From: Sulfobacillus acidophilus DSM 10332
Lineage (GTDB): Bacteria; Bacillota; Sulfobacillia; Sulfobacillales; Sulfobacillaceae
Reading direction: 5' to 3'
Length of the DNA stretch: 64,000 nucleotides
Assembly (NCBI GenBank): GCA_000237975.1
Contig: CP003179.1
Span: forward strand, 620,001-684,000
In this document: in pieces, positions 54,639 through 63,304 of the stretch
Numbering within the stretch: position 1 is the first letter of the stretch
Layout: the number at the start of each line of letters is the position of its first letter
Made by a program: the position numbers and the translations under genes
The notes under the pieces: generated by a model
The model's database searches: none
Told to the model about the DNA's origin: nothing
What the model saw: the letters and a program-made list of their open reading frames with translations, nothing else

Positions 54639-56570
54639 GTGCCCCGTGAGTCAGAGAACTGGACTTCGGCAGACCAGAGTCCTTGGCGGCGCGGTGAACC
54701 CTTTGGCGCGTTTTTGGTGCGGACGGAGCGGTTGCCGCCAGCCGCGGTGGAGCATGTTCTTGCCGAGCAGCACCGGCATGGCGGGCGGTTCGGATGGATT
54801 GCACATCATTTAGGCTATTTGTCGCGCTTCGAGTTTTTGCGGGCCTTGGCAGTTTATTACGGCGTGCCGTTTTGGGATACCATGACCGACGAGCGCCTCG
54901 CGGGTGTCGATGCAACATTGTGGCAATCTGTGACCGTATCGGATCTGTTAGCGTATGAAACGATTCCCGTGCGGTGGTGGGCGCCTGGGGTACTCGAGTG
55001 TTGGACCTTGAATCCCGTCAGCACGCCTGTCATGGCGTGGCTGCAAGCCCATTGGCAACCGACCGCTTATGCGTGGGTCGTCCTGTCCGAACAAGCCTGG
55101 CAAACCGTTGTTCATCGATTCTGGGGATCTCTGCTGACGGAAGAAGCCGTGGATCGGCTGGCGGTGACTCAGTCGGCCTTTTCGGCCGAGCGGGTGATCA
55201 CTCCAAAGCAAGGGGTCGCCGGCATGCTGGGCGTCGGCCTTTATGGCAGTGCCTGGATCGTCTCGCCCCATGTCGCCCTCCTCGGCACCGTTTTGGGGCT
55301 CTGGGCTGGATTTGCCGGATTTTGGGCAATGAAATTGCTGTGGGGCTTGGCCACATGGGTGTCCGGCCACGACCGAACACTTGGCGTCTCGGACCCATTG
55401 GATTCCTCCGGCGACGCATGGCCAGTGTATACGGTGTTAGTTCCGCTCTATCACGAGCCACCGGCGGTGGTTCACGCTCTGATTCAGAGTTTAGCGGCGT
55501 TAGATTATCCCGCGAACAAATTGGACGTCTTGTTTCTGGTCGAAGCCGACGACACGGAGACCATTGACGCCGTCAAGGCTGCTCGTCCCCCCTGGCATAT
55601 TCGGATAATTCGCATTGCCGATAGTTTACCTCGCCCGAAACCGAAAGCCTGCAACTATGGGTTGCAGTACGCCCGGGGTCAGTTTCTCGTCATTTATGAT
55701 GCGGAAGATCGACCGGATCCCGCTCAGTTACAGGTTGCTGTTCGTGCGTTTCGGGCGGCGTCCGGTTCCGTCGTGTTGCAAGCGGCTCTCAATTTTTATA
55801 ATGCGACACAGAATGTCTTGACTCGGGCCTTTGCGTTGGAATACGCGCTCTGGTTTGATGCGTTGTTACCGGGATTAACCCGGTTCGGCTGGCCCATTCC
55901 CTTGGGCGGCACGTCCAATCATTTTGAGACGGCGACGCTGCGGCGACTCCAGGGGTGGGATCCCTATAACGTGACAGAAGATGCCGATTTGGGGCTCCGC
56001 GCGGCCGCCTTGGGGGTTCGCGCGCAGGCGTTGGCGTCGACCACCTGGGAAGAAGCTACATCGCGTCTGGGCAATTGGATTTGGCAGCGATCCCGGTGGA
56101 TTAAAGGCTACATGCAGACCACGTTAGTCTATACCCGCCGACCGGTGGATGTGGCTCGTCAGATGGGGTGGGGTGCGTATGGGGGTGTGATGACGCTGGT
56201 GGCCGGTACGCCCTGGGTTTTGTTAACAGCTCCCGTGGCCTGGGTTCTTGGAATGTTGGTTTGGATGGATCCGGCGGCTGTCGGGAGCGTCCGTGATCCA
56301 AGCCTTCGGGTCGCCTTGCTGGGGCTGTTGATCGTAGGGTATGGTACCTTAATCGTCGCGCATGGGATCGCGGGCTGGCGCCGCGGATATCGCTGGGCTC
56401 TTTGGATTGCGCTGATCTTGCCGATCTATTGGGCGTTGGCCTCGGCAGCAGCCTGGCTGGCCCTTTATGAATTGATGACCCGTCCGTCGTATTGGTACCG
56501 AACCCGTCATGGGGATGCCGAAAATGCCTCCTCGTCTCCCGCACCTCCCCTATCCTTGACGGTTCGGTGA
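54639..56570 (+). CDS. MshEN (GspE N-terminal)-GT2 family glycosyltransferase, membrane-bound
   Basis: 643 residues from a GTG at 54639 behind AAAGGAATTG. Residues about 19-160 form a GspE-N/MshEN-like region (FGAFLVRTERLPPAAVEHVLAEQ, GGRFGWIAHHLGYLSRFEFLRAL), a known c-di-GMP-binding fold. Two transmembrane helices follow, then a processive GT2 domain: VLVPLYHEPPAVVHAL, DAED at 354-357, TED at 446-448, QRSRW at 483-487. Further helices are at the C-terminus. Similar in parts to NfrB-type enzymes, which carry the MshEN domain at the other end. Likely makes and exports a polysaccharide under c-di-GMP control. Two membrane-protein genes follow on the same strand. Confidence 0.88.
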   Translation: MPRESENWTSADQSPWRRGEPFGAFLVRTERLPPAAVEHVLAEQHRHGGRFGWIAHHLGYLSRFEFLRALAVYYGVPFWDTMTDERLAGVDATLWQSVTVSDLLAYETIPVRWWAPGVLECWTLNPVSTPVMAWLQAHWQPTAYAWVVLSEQAWQTVVHRFWGSLLTEEAVDRLAVTQSAFSAERVITPKQGVAGMLGVGLYGSAWIVSPHVALLGTVLGLWAGFAGFWAMKLLWGLATWVSGHDRTLGVSDPLDSSGDAWPVYTVLVPLYHEPPAVVHALIQSLAALDYPANKLDVLFLVEADDTETIDAVKAARPPWHIRIIRIADSLPRPKPKACNYGLQYARGQFLVIYDAEDRPDPAQLQVAVRAFRAASGSVVLQAALNFYNATQNVLTRAFALEYALWFDALLPGLTRFGWPIPLGGTSNHFETATLRRLQGWDPYNVTEDADLGLRAAALGVRAQALASTTWEEATSRLGNWIWQRSRWIKGYMQTTLVYTRRPVDVARQMGWGAYGGVMTLVAGTPWVLLTAPVAWVLGMLVWMDPAAVGSVRDPSLRVALLGLLIVGYGTLIVAHGIAGWRRGYRWALWIALILPIYWALASAAAWLALYELMTRPSYWYRTRHGDAENASSSPAPPLSLTVR

Positions 56571-56629
56571 CGGGGGCCTGGGGGAACGGACGGCCGTTTG
56601 AAATTCTGTGAGAAATGGAGGCGATAACA

Positions 56630-57151
56630 ATGCCGGAATCCGGTGCATTTGTGGCCTATTGGTATCCGTCCAGTCGTTCACGGAACACCCGGCTCATTGG
56701 GGGTCTCATCATTATCGTGGTCTGGTGGGCTGTAATGGCCTTGAGTCCCCTGCCGCTGTTGTGGCGTTACGTGGGGTGGGCCCTATGGCTGGGCGTGACG
56801 GCGAGCGCCCTTTGGGTAGGACTCGGGCCGTCGTCTCGGCACTGGGTGTCCGGCACCCGGCAAGGTTCCGTCATTATCAGCGAGGCGGTGCAGGGCACGG
56901 TGGTCCGCGAGACGCGCCAATCCGTTTGGCCTCACTGGTTCGTTCGCTTGGCGGGCCCGGTCTATTGGGGCATTCAGGGCATTCAGGCGGTGTGGCATAT
57001 TTCTCTCACTCATGTCTGGTTGGGTATTGGCCTTTTGCTCCTTCTGAATAGTTGGGAGGCGTGGATCACGCCGACGACTCGAGTATGGTGGACCATTCAT
57101 ACCGCATCGGGGCGTCAGGTGTTGCGGGTCACAGCCTGGGCCCCGGATTAA
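56630..57151 (+). CDS. Membrane protein, 173 residues
   Basis: ATG at 56630 (MPESGAFVAYWYP) behind GGAGG; an upstream in-frame ATG at 56615 includes the binding site itself and is rejected. Three or four hydrophobic segments (LIGGLIIIVVWWAVMAL, WALWLGVTASALWVGL, VWLGIGLLLLLNSW). No family recognised. It lies about 60 nt after the glycosyltransferase and may be part of the same export system. Confidence 0.72.
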   Translation: MPESGAFVAYWYPSSRSRNTRLIGGLIIIVVWWAVMALSPLPLLWRYVGWALWLGVTASALWVGLGPSSRHWVSGTRQGSVIISEAVQGTVVRETRQSVWPHWFVRLAGPVYWGIQGIQAVWHISLTHVWLGIGLLLLLNSWEAWITPTTRVWWTIHTASGRQVLRVTAWAPD

Positions 57152-57214
57152 CCGGCCGCGGGTTTGGACTCCCTCTCCGTTGCGCTCGTTTCCGGAAGGA
57201 GGTTCGTCGCTGCT

Positions 57215-57643
57215 GTGACCCCCTATGTCGTCGTGGCAACCGGACGGTACCGATGGAGAGCCCCTAGCGTGCTGGGGATGACCACCGGTTTCTGGGGCGG
57301 ATGGACCGCTTGGGTGTCGACCGGGGTCGTCCCGCATTGGTGGGTCGGATTCGGTATGGTGATGGTCGGAATCAGTGCCGCTTTGACCGCGTTATATGTC
57401 CGACCGGTCTCCGTCTGCGTTGGACCCGGGCGCGTCTGGATGCGGCGGCGACGGATCGACGTATCGCGCCGCATTCGTTGGGTGGCCTTTTTGCCGTCAG
57501 GCGAAACGGTTCTTTCCTTTAACCTGCTTTATCAGTTCGTCATTCCGGGTGACGTATTTTTCCAAAGGCAACTCCATGCCCTGTTGGCGCCCTATTATTC
57601 GGTGCGGACCATGGATGGTACGGGGAGGTCCCGTCCGAGATGA
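57215..57643 (+). CDS. Membrane protein with PH-like tail, 142 residues
   Basis: GTG at 57215 (VTPYVVVATGRYRW), 12 nt after AAGGAGG. Two hydrophobic helices (MTTGFWGGWTAWVSTGVV, WVGFGMVMVGISAALTALYV), then a basic beta-rich region (VCVGPGRVWMRRRRIDVSRRIRWVAFLPSGETVLSF) resembling bacterial PH-like domains. Overlaps the next gene by 4 nt. Confidence 0.65.
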   Translation: MTPYVVVATGRYRWRAPSVLGMTTGFWGGWTAWVSTGVVPHWWVGFGMVMVGISAALTALYVRPVSVCVGPGRVWMRRRRIDVSRRIRWVAFLPSGETVLSFNLLYQFVIPGDVFFQRQLHALLAPYYSVRTMDGTGRSRPR

Positions 57644-57948
57644 TCCATAGCCAGCCGTGGTTGATGGCGGGTCTCGGGGGTCTGTGGTTTGGGGGTTGGT
57701 TTAGCATGCTCTCGGCTCCCAGCCGAGAGGTGTTGCGGCTCTTATTGGCGCGTCGGCTGGACCGCCCGATAGCCTCACCGCATCGTCGCCAACGTGGCAT
57801 CCATCGGGTCGAAGACGGTCTGTTGGCTGGCGTGGGGATGACGTTGTTCTTGCATGATCCTCACCATGCTATCGCGATTATTGTTCTGATGCTGGGTTAT
57901 GGCGTGTGGGCGGTGTGGCGTGACCGCCGCCGGCGTCCCTTCGCCTAG
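57640..57948 (+). CDS. Small membrane protein, 102 residues
   Basis: ATG in the ATGA overlap with the upstream gene (MIHSQPWLMAGLGGLWFGGWF). Two hydrophobic segments, N-terminal and C-terminal (AIAIIVLMLGYGVWAVW), with a basic middle. No family recognised. Confidence 0.65.
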   Translation: MIHSQPWLMAGLGGLWFGGWFSMLSAPSREVLRLLLARRLDRPIASPHRRQRGIHRVEDGLLAGVGMTLFLHDPHHAIAIIVLMLGYGVWAVWRDRRRRPFA

Positions 57949-58068
57949 TCGTTGCGGCATTCCGGCTGCCCCTGGGGCCAACACGTCTTCGATGCCTTTC
58001 CTTGTTCTGTGCCGCCGGTCCCCGGCGGATCGGGCATCCCGAAAAATTCCGAAAGGATGGAATGTTCG

Positions 58069-58707
58069 ATGGCGGTTGCCGTGGCTCCTGATGCCCTTAC
58101 TGAGGCGATTCGTGCATTGCACACGTTACGGCCCCGTTTGACCGATGATGCGTCGGCTCGCGGGCAGCGATGGGATGCGGCCGCAATGATTTATGCCGCG
58201 GCTGGCCGAGCGGGTTTGATCCGTGCGGCCCAGGAGGCGGGATATTCCCTACGCACCCTGCAGCGATGGGTTCAACTGAGTCGGGTGTTTCCGCCCGCGT
58301 GGCGGGCGCAGTATCCCCGGGTGTCCGAAGGAACGCTTTTGGGGATCTTGCGGGTCCTCCAGTGGTTTCCGTCCGGTCAGCCGGAACGCGATGTGCGGTG
58401 TTGGTTGGCGTTGGCGGATCGTCATAGCTGGGGACGTCAGGGGGTAATCAAGGCGGCGCGGGCACGGAAGGCGACGCGACCGCAGGACGGACCGCCGTCG
58501 CCATTGGGTGCGGAAGCCGCCGCGGCGTTTGCCGACGGGTTGCGCCGTTGGCAGATGATGGCCGCGTCTCCTTTGAGCGTGGCCGACCGAGGCCGCTTAG
58601 CCGCAGAGATGGCTCGTCATCTCGAAGAAGCCGTCACCGTGTTTAACCAGCTGTGGAGTCCTTACTACCTCGAACGGCTCACCCTTACGCGAGAACCGCT
58701 GGTCTGA
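58069..58707 (+). CDS. Helix-turn-helix-like protein, paralogue 1
   Basis: 212 residues from the ATG at 58069 (MAVAVAPDALTEAIRAL). An HTH-like segment IRAAQEAGYSLRTLQRWVQLSRVFPPAWRAQYP occupies the middle third, with C-terminal helices (ADRGRLAAEMARHLEEAVTVFNQLW). It is homologous along its length to the next gene. Possibly a plasmid copy-number or partition-type DNA-binding protein; no family confirmed. A GC hairpin follows the stop. Confidence 0.68.
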   Translation: MAVAVAPDALTEAIRALHTLRPRLTDDASARGQRWDAAAMIYAAAGRAGLIRAAQEAGYSLRTLQRWVQLSRVFPPAWRAQYPRVSEGTLLGILRVLQWFPSGQPERDVRCWLALADRHSWGRQGVIKAARARKATRPQDGPPSPLGAEAAAAFADGLRRWQMMAASPLSVADRGRLAAEMARHLEEAVTVFNQLWSPYYLERLTLTREPLV

Positions 58708-58725
58708 CGGCCGGTCCCCGGCCGT
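58707..58725 (+). terminator. GC hairpin between the two paralogues
   Basis: ACGGCCG-GTCCC-CGGCCGT starting in the stop codon of the first paralogue. No T-run. Confidence 0.55.
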
Positions 58726-58783
58726 TGCCGCATTGGTGTGGTCGAGGCTTTGGCGGTTCATGGAGGAAAGGAGAGACCCCTTG

Positions 58784-59362
58784 ATGGCGATTTCGTTAGA
58801 GACCGATTTGATTCAAACCCTGATTGACGAGTTTGTGACGGTCAGCCGTCATCACCATGCGCAGGCCTGGCGGTTGTGGGAGCTGGCCGCGGCGATTTAC
58901 GATGCGGGCGGCCCCACCGGATTACATCGGTTAGCTCACGTGACCCATTATGCCTATAGCACCCTGCGTGGATGGGCGGCGGGCATCGGGCGGTTTTCCC
59001 CGGCGTTGCGCGCCCAGTTTCCAACTCTGTCGCCCGATTTATTCCGGACGGCCGATTGGGCCCGGCGGCAGTTTACCGGAGACCGGCCCGAAGCGACGAT
59101 GGAGTATTGGTTGACCTTGACCGCCACGGAGCATCTGACCCGCGATGCCTTGCGCGCTCGTGTGTTGCAGCGGCGGGATCAGGTGCCGTTGACGGACGAT
59201 GTGACCGGCCATGCTCGCCAGCAGCAGCTTATTCGCATGGCCGACCGGGCGATCGCGGCAGCCGAGGAGATCGAGCGTCTGGCCAGCGAATTCAACGCCA
59301 AGTACAAAGCGTATGCACTCTTTACGCTGGACGTGACGCGCACGCCGTATGTGCCGGCGTAA
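58784..59362 (+). CDS. Helix-turn-helix-like protein, paralogue 2
   Basis: 192 residues from the ATG at 58784, behind GGAGGAAAGGAGAG. Shares with paralogue 1 the plan LWELAAAIYDAGGPTGLHRLAHVTHYAYSTLRGW...FSPALRAQFPTLS and the length of all segments. The sequence has diverged, so this is an old duplication. C-terminal helix AIAAAEEIERLASEFNAKYKAY. Function unknown. Confidence 0.7.
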   Translation: MAISLETDLIQTLIDEFVTVSRHHHAQAWRLWELAAAIYDAGGPTGLHRLAHVTHYAYSTLRGWAAGIGRFSPALRAQFPTLSPDLFRTADWARRQFTGDRPEATMEYWLTLTATEHLTRDALRARVLQRRDQVPLTDDVTGHARQQQLIRMADRAIAAAEEIERLASEFNAKYKAYALFTLDVTRTPYVPA

Positions 59363-59436
59363 TGACGCGGGGGGAGGAGGCCCTGCGGATGCAGGGTCTC
59401 CTGGATTATTTGGGGTGAGGAGCGGATGTTCCGATG

Positions 59437-59638
59437 ATGGACGACACGGATTTGGCGTTGTGGCAGTTGCTGTGTGACCAGACCATGGCGCTGGAACCCC
59501 GTCACGCATGCGATTGAGCGTGTGGCGGACCAGACGCCCGTGCTTCAGAATGTCCCGGACGTTCTCCTGATGGCGGTTGCCCGCACGGCCATTCCGGCGT
59601 TAATCGCCGAAATCCGAGGATTTAGCTGCTGGAGGTGA
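59437..59638 (+). pseudogene. Small gene with frameshift
   Basis: ATG at 59434 or 59437 (MDDTDLALWQLLCDQTMALEP). The frame is lost at a CCCC run near 59497; the next frame continues VTHAIERVADQTPVLQNVPDVLLMAVARTAIPALIAEIRG to a TGA at 59636-59638. One C deletion would give a protein of about 67 residues. Family unknown. Confidence 0.5.
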
Positions 59639-60220
59639 CCCGCCGTCTTCGGAATCGGCGTCAATCGAAACCGGTCCGGCACCCTCGATGGAAGGGCCCG
59701 ACCGATCGGCAACCCAGCCCTTGTTTCGACGTCGAAACAGCCCCCGGGTTGGTGTCGGGCGCGAGCAAGGTCTCGTAGGCCTGACCTGCCGGGAGCAGCG
59801 GCAAGGTCGCCCAATCCCACCGCTTCACCCGGGCCAACCGGGCCGGAATCGTCCGGGCAATCTCGGCGGAGACCACCCGGGCCTCACGCGTCCTGCTCGT
59901 CCGGATGCAACCGAAAGGCGCGCCGCTTACCCAGTTTTGACCGAAATTCCCCGCGCCAACTATTACCGCGGACGGTCGGGAATGAAGCGCGATATGCCAT
60001 CCCGATTCGGCGACACGGTCGCGATCAGTTGGCCGCCCTCGGCAGTATCGGCTAACATGCGCCGCTACCAAGGTCCAGTTAATCCTCCCGGGGGGAGGCG
60101 AGCCTGCGCCCATCGCACAACGGCGTCCTACCCCCGATTTTTGTGCTCGGCGTCTCGCCAGCGCTTAAGTTTGTCGGCTGCCTGATATTTGTGGGACATT
60201 TGCATATTTCGGTCTGATTT
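59639..60220. other. Scrambled region with an IS110 remnant
   Basis: No intact gene. 59888-59922 matches 43232-43266 of the second IS110 recombinase gene (HPDEQDAR region) with two mismatches. The rest has overlapping short frames without recognisable domains. The IS21-D terminal repeats begin at 60221. Confidence 0.6.
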
Positions 60221-60289
60221 ACCAGGCGGATCGGAAAGTCGTTACCAGGCAGATCGGAAATCTCTTACCAGTCGCGTACCGAATTTCTT
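60221..60289. repeat. IS21-D terminal repeats
   Basis: TTACCAG-initiated repeats at 60221, 60244 and 60267, exactly 23 bp apart; the first two also share GATCGGAAA. They lie just beyond the istB stop. Confidence 0.8.
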
Positions 60290-60300
60290 GGCCCGCGGGA

Positions 60301-61074
60301 TTACTCCGTTATGTTTGTTGTATCCTGTTCCGTAGGGCTTGACAAGACCTTGCGCATCGATTCCCCTTGAATGACCACGCGATGCGCTCCATGAATGAGT
60401 CGATCGAGAATCGCTTCCGCTAACGTGGGATCGGGAAACAGGGCGTGCCATTGATCGATGGGCACCTGGCTGGCAATGGCCAATCCTCGCGCTTGATAGC
60501 GGTCATCCACGATTTCAAACAAATCCTGACTTTCGGCCAACGTCAGCGTGGTAAAACCCCAGTCGTCTACGAGCAACAGGTCCCAGCGGGATAATCCCCG
60601 CAGCCAGACGAGCCATCGGCCTTCTTGTTTGGCGACTTGGGCTTCGCCCAAGAGCCGGGGTAATCGATAATACCGCACGCGCAGGCCACGGCGGCACGCC
60701 GCGTGCCCCAGGGCGGACAAGAGAAAGGATTTGCCTACGCCGGCCGGGCCCGTGATCCACACCGGTTGATGCTGCGTAATCCAATGACCGGGGAATCACT
60801 GGCGAATCAATCCGGTATTCCACTGCCGAGGCGCATGATAATCGACATCTTCGGGGGTCGCGGGGAAGCGCCACGGCGCTTCCCGCAATCGGCGGGACAA
60901 TTGGCGTTGTTGGCGGGCCGCCCATTCGGCATCCAGCAACAGGCTCAACCGATCATCAAACGCCAACGCCACGATCTCGGGTTGGTGTTGCTGTTGGCGC
61001 CAGGCGTCCGCCATGGCGGTCAGACCTAATTGGTGCAAGCGATCAATGAGAGGGGCGTGTAACCTGGCAATCAT
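60301..61074 (-). pseudogene. istB: IS21-D IstB with in-frame TGA
   Basis: From the ATG at 61074 (MIARLHAPLIDRLHQLGLTAMADAWRQQ). The frame is uninterrupted except for a TGA at 60796-60798 in GLIRQ*FPGHWITQHQPVW. Walker A is ITGPAGVGKSFLLSALG; Walker B is DLLLVDDWGFTTL. An otherwise complete IstB of about 257 residues with one nonsense change. Overlaps the istA end by 32 nt. Confidence 0.88.
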
Positions 61075-62150
61075 CCTCCTGCTGATAATAAGCCGGTCCC
61101 CGGAGATTGTCGTGCGGGGGACTCGGATGACGCTCATCGGTGGATGGGGCTCCGGAGGACGCCAACGCGCGACAGAAGGCCGTAATCCCCCGGGTCGTCG
61201 TAATGTCGGTGGTGAGGGCCCGCTCGGCGGCTTGTTCTAACACCGTCGGAGCAAACTGGTCGTGTAACCGCACCAGGCCCCGCAATCGCGGGTACATTTG
61301 CTCCGGAACCGGGACCCGCTGCAAGAGCGTGTCAAATAGCCGCGCCCACGTTGGGCCAATCTGGCGAGCCTGCTGCAGAAAGGCCTCCGGCGACCACCCG
61401 TGCGCCATCGCTTGATGATGGGGCGGCATATGATCCCGGACGGTGTGATAGGTGCCGGGCCGTACGGCCCGGGGGTGACTCGCCACGCGCTGGTGATCCG
61501 CAAAAATCTCGACCGTGCTGGCCGTCACCCGGACTTGCACGACCTGCCCGACCAAATGGAAGGGCACACTGTAGTAGCATTTGTCAACGATAATGTGATA
61601 ATGGGGGTACACGGTCGCGTCACGCCAATCACCGTCTTCGAAGGGATGGGCGGGTAAGGGCTGTAGTCGCGACCGTTCATCCTGGTCAAACCAGATCCAT
61701 CGGGACCCGGGGAGTTTCTGAAAGGGGGCCTGGTTCAGACGATCCCGTTGCATCGCCACATAGTGCTGCGCGGCGGCCCAGCCGATCAGGGGACCAACCT
61801 CCTGATTTTCGAGGGGCCCCAACACGGCGCGCTCGGCAATCTTCACGCCGGTTTCGACTGTGGCTTTGTCGCGCGGGTGGCGAGGTCGCGCAGGGACGAC
61901 CCCGACATGATAGTGGGCCGCCATCTCTTGATACGTCGGGTCCAACACCACATCGCGCTGCCGGTCACGGATTAACGCACGGGGGTTTAAGGTGGACCCC
62001 ATTGTCAAGACAGATTTTTGACCCCTAAAGTGTGATACTGGCCTCCTTCCTTTGAGTGTCATCGAAACCATTACCCTCCGGTTTGGCGCGGGCTGTTGTC
62101 AGCCCGTCGGCAAACCGGAGGCCCAGCCCGTAGGGCTGTCTAGGAGGGAT

Positions 62151-62990
62151 TCAATCCCGGGAAACCCCACTCCCGGCGAGGGACGGGAGGGGCGTATACC
62201 AGGCCGCGGGTGGCGTGTAGCCTAAGGATTGATGCAGCCGGTGATAGTTATAGAACGTAAAGTATCGGCTCAAGCCTGATCGGGCTTCCCGTGGTGAACG
62301 GTAATCGTGTAGATAGACTTCTTCATATTTCACGCTGCGCCACAGCCGTTCCGTCAACACATTGTCCAACGCTCGCCCTTTACTGTCCATGCTGATTTGT
62401 ACCTCCTTAGCCAACAACAAGGCCGTGTATTGGGGGCTGGTAAAATGGCTGCCTTGATCATGATTCCAAATGGTCGGAGTGGCGATGGACAACGCCCGCT
62501 CCGCGGCCGTGAGCACAAAGGGCAGTTCCAACGTTTCGGAGAGCTCCCACGCCACGACAAACCGGGAATACCAATCAATAATGGCCACCAGGTAAAGCCA
62601 ACCATGTACCAACCGGATATAGGTCACGTCAATCCCCCACACATGATTGGGGTACGCCGGCGTGACACCGTTCAATAAATACGGATACACCGGGTGCTGG
62701 GGATGGCGAGTGCTGGTCTGGGGGCCCGGCGCGAGCCCCCAGATCCCCATCTCCCGCATATAGCGCTGCACGCGTTTGCGGTTCACGGTGTAACCCTCAC
62801 GGTTCAACTGAGCCGTTATTCGCCGGGATCCGTAAAACGGTCGATCGGTGTAAATTTCATCGATGCGATGCTTCAGCGCGATCTCCTCGGCATCCGGCCC
62901 GACGGGCCGGTAATAGAGGCTCGAGCGGTTGAGGCTTAACAACGCGGCTTGCGTCGTCAACGGCAGGGTATCCACTCCCCGATCCAGCAA
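62151..62990 (-). CDS. IS3-A OrfB (copy 4)
   Basis: 279 residues, identical in sequence to copy 1 OrfB as far as I compared; DDE residues present. Confidence 0.93.
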   Translation of the reverse strand: MLDRGVDTLPLTTQAALLSLNRSSLYYRPVGPDAEEIALKHRIDEIYTDRPFYGSRRITAQLNREGYTVNRKRVQRYMREMGIWGLAPGPQTSTRHPQHPVYPYLLNGVTPAYPNHVWGIDVTYIRLVHGWLYLVAIIDWYSRFVVAWELSETLELPFVLTAAERALSIATPTIWNHDQGSHFTSPQYTALLLAKEVQISMDSKGRALDNVLTERLWRSVKYEEVYLHDYRSPREARSGLSRYFTFYNYHRLHQSLGYTPPAAWYTPLPSLAGSGVSRD

Positions 62991-63010
62991 GGTGATCCGT
63001 TCATCGCGGG

Positions 63011-63304
63011 TCAGGGTCGAGGCCAGATTTTTTTTTTAAGCCACTCGACCTGGGTGGTCAGTTTCCCGATTTCCGCATACAGCTCGGTCAGCTGTTGTTG
63101 GTGGGCTTGGGCCTGTTGTTGGAGTACTTGGGACTCGGTAAACAACTGCGGAAAATTCTCGAGCGCCTGGCGCTTCCAGCGATGCAATTGACTGGGATGA
63201 ATGCCGTATTCGGCAGCAATCTGGCTAACGGTTTTTTCTTCCTTGAGCATTTCGAGCACCACTTGGCTCTTGAAGGTAGCGGAATACCGCTTTTGTTTCG
63301 TCAT
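63011..63304 (-). CDS. IS3-A OrfA (copy 4)
   Basis: 97 residues, same as copy 1, with the A10 frameshift run. Confidence 0.92.
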   Translation of the reverse strand: MTKQKRYSATFKSQVVLEMLKEEKTVSQIAAEYGIHPSQLHRWKRQALENFPQLFTESQVLQQQAQAHQQQLTELYAEIGKLTTQVEWLKKKIWPRP

